The notes beneath the pieces were generated by a model. The model made no database searches, was not told the origin of the DNA, and was given only the letters and a program-made list of their open reading frames with translations. From NCBI RefSeq assembly GCF_003286085.1, contig NW_020825288.1:7874001-7938000 (forward strand): 64,000 nucleotides of DNA, given 5' to 3'. Source of the stretch: Drosophila persimilis. Taxonomy: Eukaryota; Arthropoda; Insecta; Diptera; Drosophilidae. Shown in pieces: positions 13,001-22,083 of this stretch (its first letter is position 1; each line of letters begins with the position of its first letter). Position numbers and translations under genes: made by a program.

Positions 13001-15447
13001 AATCCCGACTCGGATGTCATTGAAAGCTATCTTAAGAAAACACATTCAACTCTCACAGCCACAGCCAGAGCCAGAGCCATTCAGACACGTACTCGTAAAG
13101 TGAATAAAAGGAAAACCTTGACAGCCGTGCAACTGCAGACCAGACCCCGCTCTCAATGGTGGTCGGCCAGGCTAGGGGTCTTAGCCGTGCCATTGTGCCA
13201 TCGCATCGATTCCACTCTCCACCTTCTTGACCCACTTTCCCCCCCCCCCGCACGTTACGCCTACCAATAACCTTTACGCTCAAGTCTAAGTAATTATTTC
13301 TGAGCCGAAATTCGGATTTGAATTTAATTTATGTAATTTTGAATAAACATCCTCCAGCAGGAGAGCTGCCAAGGCTTAAGCATGCTTTAAGCCTGATTGT
13401 GGCTTTTAATTAAGGCTGTGGCTTTAAGGCCATCTTCTCCAAGTGGCAGACGACCCCCAACAAGACCATGGGGGCGGTGGAGCGGCAGTGGCCGCAGGGA
13501 AGCTTGTTCTATTGATGTTTGACGAGTGGCAGCGGCTCGTTTGTTTGAACATGGCTCGACTTTTCATTGATTAAGTTCTTGAAATCGCTCAGAATTTCCA
13601 TATATTTTCACTTTCACTCCGAGTCATAAATCAAAGTTGACGACTCAACCGCGACTCAGGCGCTGCACAAGGGATAGGGGATAGGGGATTTGAATAGTTT
13701 GCCCCAGATTAAGCACTGTTCACAGTTGAGCCGCTCACGGCCTTCACTTTGCTGTTTTGTGGGACATTCTTTGTAGTTATGCAATCCGCAATCAACGTTG
13801 TTTTTTTTTTCCTACTGCCACACAAAAGCCGAGCTCGTGAGTGGCAGCCTGACGTGAGTCACAAAGGCAACAAAAGTAGCAGCAATATCGGACGAACACA
13901 CATGTGCGGCAGGCATCAAAACAAAGTCATTCCATAGAGGGGGGGAATTTCACGTTTCACCTGGAAAAGGACCTACAAAATGGCGCGCTCGGCCATCGGT
14001 TTCGAAGGGGGGGAACTCGTTGCGTTTTAATGAAATTCCGCATGGCATGAGTGCACTATTTCGATTCGATTTTCTTCAGTTTTTTTAATTACACCTGGGC
14101 CTGGGCCTGGGCCTGGGTCACGTTGCGGCGATCGATATCAATGATATTATTCAATTACGTACCGCAGAAAAACGCAATTAGAAAGTGCCAATGCAGTTGC
14201 GAAGGTGAAATTGTAATATAAATAAAAAAAATGGTTATAATGGAATGCTGCTGGTCGCACTTTTACACGCGCTCGCTTTTATGGCTGTTTTGTTTCGGTG
14301 TTGCCGCCCCTGCCCTGCCCTGCCCTGCCACACCATGAGAGTATTTTTGTCAAGGGTAACGTGCGGCAGCCCCACACACACACACGCACACTAGGAAAAA
14401 GAGGGGGCAAGAGAGAACGAGAGAGATATGAAAACATAGATAAAGCGGACACGAAATGCTTGTGGAGGCCGTGCCGAGAGTCCGACAGAGACGCTTCACG
14501 TTGTGTTATTTCGAACCGCGTGTCCACACACACACACACACCCAAAACACAGGCAGAGAATGCTGGTGGTGTGCGTGTGAGGCTCGTCAGACAGTCTCCG
14601 AGTAACCCAACATCGCTCCATCTTGTGTCGTCATCAACTCGGCCTCCCCCCGAGGCACACACCCACACACAGACACAAACGCGCTAGGATTCACCTGCCC
14701 CACCACATACGCACGCACACAGACAAAGTTCATTCAATAAAGCACACACACCAACACCAACACCAACACCCACACACACACACATACATGCACGTTGCGT
14801 GACGCTAGCGAGGATTTTTTCAGCGTTCAGCTTGAATTTTTTTGTTGACTTTTCCTAATCCGCACTAACGAGGCACACAGCTGAGAGGTCCGCACTTGAC
14901 TGGGCCAGGAACGGCCAGCAGAGGCATCCCAAGCCCCCAGCTGTCATCGCGAGGGACCTGCGCAGTGCGCACTCCCCCAACCCCCCCCCGCGCCACACAC
15001 ATTCTGACAGTTGCTGCACTGAGAGAAAAAGTTGGATGGTTAACTTACGTTTCTCCACGGCGGTGACGATGAACTTGCACAGCACCTCCTGGTGGCGGTT
15101 CAGGCGATCCCTGGCTATGAGGACTGTCTTGAGCATATAGCCCATCATCAGGATCTCCACCTTGAGAATGGCAACGACATCGATGAGCTGACGCACATTC
15201 AGCCTTTCCAAGACTGCACGACCACCGACTATGCCGCTAGCCAGCTGGGCCATTCTGCCCTTCTTCTTATTCTTGCAGGATCTGAGAGGATGATCCTTGT
15301 CTCGACAGGTGCACCTGCGTCGAGCCAGCTCCTCTTGCTGGCCGTAAATGTCGCATAGCAATTTGTCGAGTAGCTTCTTGGTCTCACTGTTCGAATCGGG
15401 GTTATCGGGGCTGGAACTATGCTAATGATGGCCATGGCTCACCTCAT
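1..15447 (-). CDS. TBC1D30-family Rab GTPase-activating protein (partial, 3' end off window)
   Basis: Coding segments in transcription order: 15447-15443, 15386-15049, 8040-7757, 7666-7541, 7469-7350, 7281-6890, 6156-5956 and 5896-1, in consistent phase, giving 2454 codons with the stop beyond the left edge. ATG at 15447 is chosen because ATG-AG joins across a 56-nt intron to give MSETKKLLDKLL. Residues about 190-420 are a TBC domain with both catalytic fingers: IVKDLHR (Arg255, IxxDxxR) and GYCQ (Gln291, YxQ), followed by the motif EPPLTNVFTMQWFLT. Exon-by-exon resemblance to vertebrate TBC1D30, a GAP reported for Rab8 in cilium biology, is strong through residue 488. The D. melanogaster counterpart is, from memory, CG42795. 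The rest (about 1966 residues) is low-complexity, charged, probably disordered sequence with a repeated helical motif. The Rab substrate in flies is inference. Confidence 0.93.
240..400 (-). repeat. 39-bp coding repeat, ATKSPYTSPSRKA units
   Basis: Two almost identical 39-bp units (about 307-345 and 346-384), with degenerate SPYTSP copies on the window-left side, encode 13-residue units rich in SP and TSP sites, in frame with the RabGAP. They look like clustered proline-directed phosphorylation sites; that function is inference. Confidence 0.8.
613..4305 (-). repeat. About 12 dispersed copies of a PSTxELExRFxALEKQLS motif in the RabGAP tail
   Basis: Inside the 5.9-kb last in-window exon an 18-19 residue motif recurs: a proline/serine-threonine cap (PST or PPST), then E-L/D-L-E-x-R-F-x-A-L-E-x-Q-L/M-S. 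Copies lie at about 613-660, 921-977, 1624-1680, 1930-1990, 2090-2160, 2555-2610, 2715-2770, 3225-3283, 3747-3800, 4043-4100, 4163-4215 and 4250-4305. The three copies at 4043-4305 are the most closely packed. The heptad-like hydrophobic spacing suggests short amphipathic helices or coiled-coil seeds separated by disordered linkers. No known domain is recognised. The motifs are open in the frame of the RabGAP, so they are part of that protein. Confidence 0.85.
3562..3702 (-). repeat. 33-bp tandem repeat coding 11-residue KARKEPAEEEP units
   Basis: Four near-identical 33-bp units start at about 3562, 3595, 3628 and 3661 and encode lysine/arginine/glutamate/proline-rich 11-mers in the RabGAP tail. 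The unit length is a multiple of three, so copy-number change would keep the frame. Confidence 0.85.
6157..6889. other. RabGAP intron with a coding-like minus-strand ORF
   Basis: This intron (733 nt) sits between the coding exons ending at 6890 and starting at 6156. It holds a 139-codon minus-strand ORF at 6421-6840 whose C-terminal half reads like a real charged helical protein (for example KEIQTANHEERYELMEKS). It also holds a run of 12 G at 6807-6818. No family is recognised. Confidence 0.5.
9849..10007. repeat. Two (GT)n microsatellites
   Basis: Uninterrupted GT runs occupy 9849-9870 and 9979-10007, inside the 7-kb RabGAP intron. Confidence 0.95.
11835..11859. repeat. (TG)n microsatellite
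   Basis: A 25-nt TG run in the large RabGAP intron. Confidence 0.95.
12718..12736. repeat. (GTT)n microsatellite
   Basis: Six GTT units, with further imperfect GTT repeats near 12810-12835. Confidence 0.9.
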
Positions 15448-16951
15448 TTCGCTGTCTTGCTGATAAAACTCAGCAGTTGGTTTTCTTTACTTGAAACTTT
15501 AGGGTTTTTTCTATTTATTTGTAAAGCGTTGGCTTTCTTTTTTTATAAAATATACACAGAAAAATATACACATAGAAATAGACACACAAAATAATTAACA
15601 TAACAATCAAAGCAATTAAGTTTCCATGAAAGTTGTATATGGAAGTAGTTTAGGAAAATTCCTATTTCAAGATACAACTAAACCGATCACTATACGATTT
15701 TAGCTTTTAGGCGGTATAGATATTAAACGATATCAATAGGGTCATAGGCGGGAAGTAATTGAGGAAGGGAAAGATCGCACAAAAAAATTGGAACCCGAAA
15801 TACTATTACAAAATGTAGCTCTATTTTTATTAGAGTACGACGTAGAAAGGTTCTTAAAACCCACGAAAATATGTTCAATTCATCCCATGGAAAATTCCGA
15901 TAGCAACGCGTCACGTTGCGGCGTTATTCAAGAGTGCGTCAATTCTGCAGAATACGACAACAAGCCAGAGACCATCAATGTCAGCGCCAGAGCTCCATAC
16001 AAGTGCGCAAAAACCTTATGGTACCCACGATTCAATGGCAGCTTAAAGGAGGAATGGAATCTGTGGAGACGTAAGAAGTCTCCTGCAGCAGGATGATCTT
16101 GATTCAATGCTGCAACGTGTTGAAATTCTTGCTGGATGAGCTGGCAAAGCTGAAATCCATGCAGGTACAGGCAAGCTTTATCTATAATAAAATTTCAATG
16201 GAGATGCTCAAGGAGTTGCTTCAAATTTTTGAGGGTTACAAGAAGCTCTCGTGATGCGAAGGGATATCAAAGGAGTGGCTTCTTGCGAATCGGAAGCTAA
16301 TGAACACCCTAGTGAACATATGGACAATACATTACCTCCGGGGAAAACCTAGACTTGGCGAATTATACTGCCTGTTCTGAAGATGGTTTTTTTGAATATA
16401 TAATAGAAGGAATTCCAGATATGAGAATGCCAAATGGGGCATCAGTTGGAACTGCATTTAGTGGTGTTTGTAGTGAGCTACAGAAGCCAAAAACAGATCA
16501 ACAAAAAGCAGAGCAAGACCAACGAGTGGTCGAAAATACTACCTTACAATTGTCAACTGACCGTGGTCTGCCTTGAGTCAAAAAGGATGGAAAAATAATG
16601 CTTGTGATAATACTCGTATTGGACTCAGAGCCAAGGAGTGCTAGATGTGCTCCTATGCAGCGGCTCTCCGACATCTCAGAGATGTCTTCACTATGACAGA
16701 TGACGTCCAGCTAATTGTGTTTTATGATACATATGATAAATGAAGAAACACCGAGTATGGCCATTTTATTTCCTTGTTACATACATATACGATTTTTAGG
16801 GATTTAAATAGTCGTTAAGTGATGTCTAAATGGTGTCCAAAGAAGGGGTAATGTACTGGTGTTTGGAGGTGTTTGCTGACTTAAGAACGGATTTAAACAT
16901 TTTTAGAAAACCATAAAAGGATTGCTGACAAGCGGGAACAGCAACAAAAGT
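15448..16951. other. Intergenic region between the RabGAP 5' end and the PIERCE 3' end
   Basis: It should contain the RabGAP promoter and 5' UTR, since minus-strand sequence just above 15447 leads into the start codon, and the PIERCE 3' UTR with a minus-strand AATAAA at 16765-16770, about 180 nt past that gene's stop. The middle (15788-16600) holds a broken coding-like stretch, listed separately. Confidence 0.6.
15788..16580 (+). pseudogene. Decayed coding-like segment, possibly retroelement gag-derived
   Basis: Two plus-strand open stretches (15788-16096 and 16355-16576), with protein-like text in shifted frames between them, have the composition of a real but broken gene. The second contains FEYIIEGIP, reminiscent of gag-type proteins of Drosophila LTR elements, and helical text lies between the two. 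Several frame changes and stops interrupt it. No LTRs, polymerase or integrase were found nearby. A fragment of some other domesticated or host gene is equally possible. Confidence 0.3.
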
Positions 16952-17359
16952 CTAGTAGAATGTGGCATCAATGTGGGTATTCAGGGAGAAGTTGCGGTAC
17001 ATGCCGAAGCGCGCCACCTCGTTGGAGAACTTCTGGCCGCGCGAATGGAAGCGCTTAGGTATGGTATAGACATTGGGGGCATAGTACCCGTACTCCGAGT
17101 TGCAAGTGCGGTACATGGTATTGGTGTCCGTCTCTACGCCATAGCCCTTGAAGCTGTCTGCGGAGAAGGAAAACGTCGCTGAAGGCTACCTCTTTGCTGG
17201 CAAAGGAGGAGCATACTTACAGGGACACTTGATATCCTCGCGCTTATGTAGATTCTCGTAGAGTTTGGCTGTCTGGACGACTGGCTTGCGTTTGAGAAAC
17301 TTCTGGAACTCCACTTGGGGATTGAAGGTCTCCAAATCGTCGCAGGCAGGCTCACACAT
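16952..17359 (-). CDS. Piercer of microtubule wall (PIERCE1/2-like) axonemal protein
   Basis: Two exons, 17359-17221 and 17157-16952, join in phase to give 114 residues. Exon 2 carries the PIERCE signature: a Y-R-T start, YGYYAPNVYTIPKRFHSRGQ (a YG..AP..P..FH..Q pattern), and then FGMYRNFSLNT. This matches the vertebrate C9orf116 and C15orf65 proteins, microtubule inner proteins that sit in the A-tubule lumen of ciliary doublets and help anchor the outer-arm docking machinery. In a fly the expected site is the sperm axoneme or chordotonal cilia; that is inference. The donor GTAAGT at 17220 and the acceptor at 17158 are good. Minus-strand AATAAA lies at 16765-16770. The gene faces away from the MCFD2-like gene; 275 nt separate the start codons. 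Confidence 0.85.
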
Positions 17360-17634
17360 TTTGCCGACAGAGTTTGAGAAAATTTTACAATTATTTTGTG
17401 AAAACTGATGTAAGTCGACGACGTAAGTAAGTCCGACAATAAAGGATTTTATTGACCAAACGTACAACCGCCTCAGAGGTTGCTAAGTTTGAATCTGACA
17501 GCCAGTCAGCGGCTGCGCACTGGCCCCCACCGCTTTGACAGCCCCGAGTGACAGTTGAGGCTGGGCCAACCACCATATACACACTTCCCTTTCCCGACAA
17601 AGTGTTGTCAGAGCTTCCCAACTGAATCCACAAG
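17360..17634. promoter_or_regulatory. Shared divergent promoter region, PIERCE and MCFD2-like
   Basis: Only 275 nt separate the two start codons on opposite strands, so both promoters must lie here or overlap each other's 5' UTR. No clear TATA box is seen on either side. Assignment rests on geometry alone. Confidence 0.5.
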
Positions 17635-18326
17635 ATGTGCAAGCTATCGAATGTGCTCAACTTTATTATCTGCATAGCCAACTTTAGTCAAAGCTTCGAT
17701 GGAGCCCTGGCCCTGAAGAGGGGACCCCACCATCCGCGAGGCGAGACCCGGCGCGTGGATCAGCATCTCACCCACGAAGAGCAGTGAGTGTGGCCACAGC
17801 TGCGGCAATGCGGATTCCCTATTCATTATTGGCTTTTCCCTTTCAGTCGCATCGACGATGATCTCAAGGAAATGGGCGTGCAGGCCAACCTGGACGACCT
17901 CAGCGAGGAAGAGAAGATATTCTATATGTTCAAGGTGGGGAAAACCAACTCACTAAAGCGTAGGTCATTCAAATGTTTCTGGCATTACAGGCCCACGACA
18001 ATGACAATAATAACGCGCTGGATGGCCTGGAGATGATACAATCAGCCATGCATCACAACTACGACTACTTCAAGAACAGCGAGCGGGACGAGTACTTGCA
18101 GAATGCCACCGACGAACTAGAGCACTTTATAGGTAATAATAATCTGCCCGTATTTGAGATTATGGCCAATAAATTAGATGTTTTTATAACCACCACAGAG
18201 GCCATTGATAAGTTTCTGCTGATTGCCGACGGCAATAACGACGGGCTCCTGCACTACCCGGAGTTCGTGAAGGCCATATCCGGGGGCAAGGAGCAGCCGG
18301 GCCTGGACAGGAATCTGTTGCGCTAG
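17635..18326 (+). CDS. CG17271: MCFD2-like secretory-pathway EF-hand protein
   Basis: Four exons, 17635-17783, 17847-17934, 17991-18132 and 18199-18326, give 168 residues in continuous phase. Residues 1-25 form a signal peptide. Two canonical EF-hand loops are visible: DNDNNNALDGLE (residues 82-93) and DGNNDGLLHYPE (137-148). Architecture and length match MCFD2, the calcium-binding partner of the ER-Golgi cargo receptor LMAN1/ERGIC-53. I recall the D. melanogaster orthologue as CG17271; the symbol is from memory and the exact label should be verified. All introns are short (56-66 nt). AATAAA at 18512-18517 lies 186 nt past the stop, within the convergent neighbour's 3' flank. Cargo specificity in flies is not readable from sequence. 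Confidence 0.9.
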
Positions 18327-18511
18327 AGGGAAGGGGCATCGCATCATCCGCAGTAGAAACAATAATAGTTGTAGACTAGTCAAATATATATTTAGCAACT
18401 AATTTCTGATTTCCAAGCTGAACCTTTTGAGACTGTACACCACAAGCCACCAGCCAAACTCGGTCACGGCCAGGCAATGCACTAACCTGCACTTCATTTG
18501 TACTGCAACAT

Positions 18512-18517
18512 AATAAA
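18512..18517 (+). terminator. Poly(A) signal AATAAA of the MCFD2-like gene
   Basis: Canonical hexamer 186 nt past the stop codon on the coding strand, just before the stop of the convergent minus-strand gene. Confidence 0.6.
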
Positions 18518-18565
18518 ATACATTTAAAGATAAACGTAAACACATAGTTAGGATCGAGTGGGATC

Positions 18566-19410
18566 TCAGAGGAGCCCGTCACAGGTTTGGGTGGTGTTGC
18601 AGGCCACTCCTCGATAGCCATCGTAGGCGGCGCGTTCCATCAGCACAATGAGATCGTTGTAGCGGGGCTTCCCTGAGGGTGCCCTGTGGATAGAACAATA
18701 AGTGGATGCTTTACGCAAGATAAATAGTGTGCCACATTACCCTTCGAACACTTCGATGGCCCCCAGAAGGGCGCGCCCCGCCTTGGCATACTCATAGGCG
18801 GCATTGGGGCAGGCGCAGGCCGCCGCATAGAGACACTCATCGCGACCGGCTCCCTGGGCGGCCAGGAAGCCCATTATCATGTAGTCATCACCCGATTCCA
18901 GGCCCAAGCCAAAGGCATTATCACTGCGTCCGGTGGAACGACCATAGCCATGGCCATAGCCACTCCAATGTCCTGCTCCGAGGATGCCAGCGGAAAAGAT
19001 GAGCACCTTCAGCAGTATGATGATGAGCAAATTGGTGAGGTTCAGGCTGAGAACCTAACAGAGAACAAACCGAGAGATCAGTGGAGGGAAGCTGACAAGA
19101 TGACGCCCTGATCACCCACTTGACTGTTGCCCGCGGAGCGGTGGAGAAGCTCCTTGGCCATCTGCATGACCACATGACCGGCGGGGCTGCCAAACATGCT
19201 CTGGACCTGCCGCAGCCAGCTCAGAGGTCTCTCCATCGTCAGCCCAGAACTGGGATTGTACTGGCCTTCGGTGCTGTTTCCTGACACTTCATTATCCATA
19301 TCCAAGTCGTATATCTGCAGCTGTCTGCTGGCTGCTTCGCCCAGACCGAGGAAGCAGACTAGGCCCAGCAGCAAGACGGTGATCCGGTAATCCGAGCTTG
19401 GTTGCTGCAT
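18566..19410 (-). CDS. Secreted or membrane protein of unknown family (240 aa)
   Basis: Three exons, 19410-19120, 19054-18741 and 18683-18566, keep phase and give 240 residues. Residues about 9-27 (ITVLLLGLVCFLGLGEAAS) form a signal peptide, and residues 106-125 (LLIIILLKVLIFSAGILGAG) a second hydrophobic, probably transmembrane, segment followed by a Gly/Tyr/His-rich stretch (GHWSGYGHGYGRS). The C-terminal domain has paired cysteines (ECLYAAACACP, then CNTTQTC near the end), suggesting an extracellular disulfide-bonded module, and two potential N-glycosylation sites. I do not recognise a family; it has the look of insect-restricted cuticle or secreted proteins. The first two introns are about 65 and 57 nt. 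It is convergent with the MCFD2-like gene, 240 nt apart stop to stop. Confidence 0.82.
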
Positions 19411-19449
19411 TTCGATGATCGCGTGCGTTTACCGACTGCTGTGATTTGT

Positions 19450-19488
19450 GACTAGTCTGGGCCTGGCCAAGCGCCTGGCTTTTATCCG
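19450..19488 (-). promoter_or_regulatory. Candidate core promoter of the 240-residue gene
   Basis: On the minus strand a TATA-like GATAAAAG lies at 19487-19480, 70 nt above the ATG, leaving room for a start site near 19455. Based on motif and spacing only. Confidence 0.4.
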
Positions 19489-22083
19489 TCGCCCATCTGC
19501 CCAAACTGCTGTTCCGCCTTGGCAGGCAGCAGATCGGCTCAGAGCTGAGCTGAGGCTCAGGTGCTGAGATCAGGCAATCATTTGGCAGGCATCGCTGCAC
19601 CATAAAAACCGCTTGAGGCGCACAGGCGAGAGTGTTTTTCCTAGTGTCATTAGCCTGAAATTACCCACAGACGTTTTTCCGGCCCAAGGAGTAGTTCACC
19701 TTGATTGTCGCATCGCTTCCAGGAAAACTGTCTTTGCAAATGTCAATGCTAACGCAATTTGACAGGTAAACGCACGCGAAAATGGTGCGTGGAAATCGTG
19801 GAAATAGTGGGTGGACCGGAGAGTGGAAAACAATTTGTGTCTTTGCTTTTGTATCAATCATCAACTCATTTATTTGTTACTTTAATGCTTTTGTTTTTCC
19901 TAGCTGTTGTTGGAATAATTTATTGTATGTGTGTGTGTGTGTATATATAGACTTGCAATAAATTTTGTGAGTGCAACCATTCCATGGCATTGGGTGCCTG
20001 GAATGGGGCATGTTGATCATGGTTTTCATCAATTACAGACAACATATAAATACATATATCTTTGCTATACTTTCACAATAATTCGAGTATTTATTTGGTA
20101 TAGTATTTTGCAACAGATTAGAAGTCGTGTAAGTTAGACGCGCTTTATGCTTGAGTATTTCCTTTGAATTTCAATTTTATATATATTTTTCAGCATTTTC
20201 GGCATTGGTTTTGTTATCGTTCGATTATGTACGAGTAGTTATTGGGTGTATTTGTGGGTTGGTGGGTGTGCCATGATACATATATGTTTGTCGAATGGAT
20301 GCCTGTATTTATTTATGTACTGTCTGTTCTACATTTGTCGCTATAAATATATGTATGTACGAGTATGTTTTGTGAATATGTGCCAGTTCGATTACATATA
20401 TTATTGATGATGTATACGGTTACGAAAAAGTACATGTAGCCAAAGATTCGCTTATAATTACATATATATATTTTTTTTGTATAATATATTTATAGATGAT
20501 AGGATGATATATATGCGTAGAAGGGTGGTGGGCCGGGGGGAAATCAGTCCCCAATTTACTAACCCAAAACAATAGTTTATATTCTTGTAAATTTGTTTTT
20601 TTTTAGTTTAAAATGCTCTACTAAAATCGAAGATAGTTTAACAAATTTCTCGAGCTTACTTTGTGTATAATATATCCTTTAGTATATATGTTTTGTCTAG
20701 AGAGATAATTACAACCCAATTGAAATTATGGTTTCGATATTGAATTCGTCTATTATTTTATCTGTCAACAGAACACGTTTTGTATAATTGTCTATGGTAT
20801 AAATAATGCTTTAACATGTGCGTAACAAAAGAACAAACAATCCTTGAAAACAATTTGTAGCTAAATCAAATCGAAGCTATTGTTTCCTTTGAATATATGT
20901 ATGTTTAAAATATGACTTCGTTGACTTCATTCATTTAAATATTTATTTATGTATATTATCTAGATATTCTTCATCTTCAGCTTCTGCTCCCTGTACCGAC
21001 TAAGCCCTATATAAATGTAGTTCCTGCGGGTGCCCGTGGATCCTTAGAGATTCGAATATGTTTGGTTCGTTATTGTTGCTGTTTCTAGCTTAACATTGCT
21101 TGTCCCTCCTGGTACATCGTCTCTCCCTCTGTAGCCCTCAGTGGCTATCCTCTGGTAAACATTAACTGCTAATAGATCATAATGATAATAATCATAATCG
21201 TAATACATATTTGTGGTTGGTTGGTTACCATAATAAACATTTAGTTTGTGTCTGTGTGTGTCTCTGTGTTTGGTATGTAACATTTGCTCATAGTAATTTC
21301 GGAATACATATAGTTCAATAACCGATTTATCCATTAGAATTATAACGCATTGTATTTTTAGAGTATTAGTATTAAACTTTTGCCTGTTTATCATCATACT
21401 CTTGCGCATATTGTCTTTTATGTTATTAGTTTTTGTTTGTTTGTTCGATATTATATCATGTCTCATGTTGGTATATTTAACAAATTCATTAATATTTCGA
21501 TTAAAAGTTCTCCCATTAACATGTAATATATACGCTTGATTTAATATGTGTTGTGGGGGGATGGGGGGTATACCATATAATTCAATATTTGTCTCAATAA
21601 TATATTTAATATACTATATATACTTTCATGATTTTGGAAAATCTTTCAAAATGTTTTAGGTATGATTTAATTAAATATGTTTAGGTTTATGCTGCAAAAC
21701 CAGTCAAGTCATCTTTGCACATACATATAGTATATATATATCTATATGGGCTTTGCATTATTGTTGTTGCATTTGGTGGTTATAATTATAGATTAGTAGT
21801 GTACTACAGTGTCTACAGAGCTGCTCCTGCGGCTTCTTCCCTTCTCTTCTTGTATGGCAAATGAATTCTAGGGGTTTACAGTAAATATTCAGTAACAAGA
21901 CACACATTGATAGTTAGATAGTTGAAAGGACAGTAACCCAATGGCTGATGCTGATGCTGTTGTAGGTGTATGTGTATGTTTAGTTTCGCTTGAAACCAGG
22001 AAACTTCAGAGGCAGAAACAGATCGATTTCCATAGTATAGGTATATGATAGGTGATAGATTTTTGTTAGAGTGCCCTTTAGAT
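19489..22083. other. Synapsin 3' UTR and intergenic region
   Basis: The region is AT-rich without convincing genes. The right part must include the Synapsin 3' UTR (minus strand, downstream of the stop at 22084). Candidate minus-strand AATAAA signals lie at 20942-20947 and 20308-20313, so a 1-2 kb UTR is plausible. TACGAGTA octamers lie at 20230-20237 and 20358-20365. The ORF at 21044-21466 is low-complexity text with no recognisable protein features. Confidence 0.55.

Larger units (their letters stand above)
8041..15048. other. 7-kb RabGAP intron
   Basis: A single intron separates the second coding segment (ending 15049) from the third (starting 8040). Contents seen: GT runs at 9849-9870, 9979-10007 and 11835-11859, a GTT run at 12718-12736, CA-rich stretches around 14370-14790, and a GGGCCT hexamer repeat near 14095-14120. 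The open frames inside (for example 10627-11178) do not resemble any protein I know and look like chance. Its size leaves room for enhancers, but none can be called by eye. Confidence 0.7.

Noticed and set aside
14279-14687. Pair of overlapping ORFs on both strands
   Set aside because: They coincide with CA/GT-rich low-complexity sequence, which keeps both strands open without coding.
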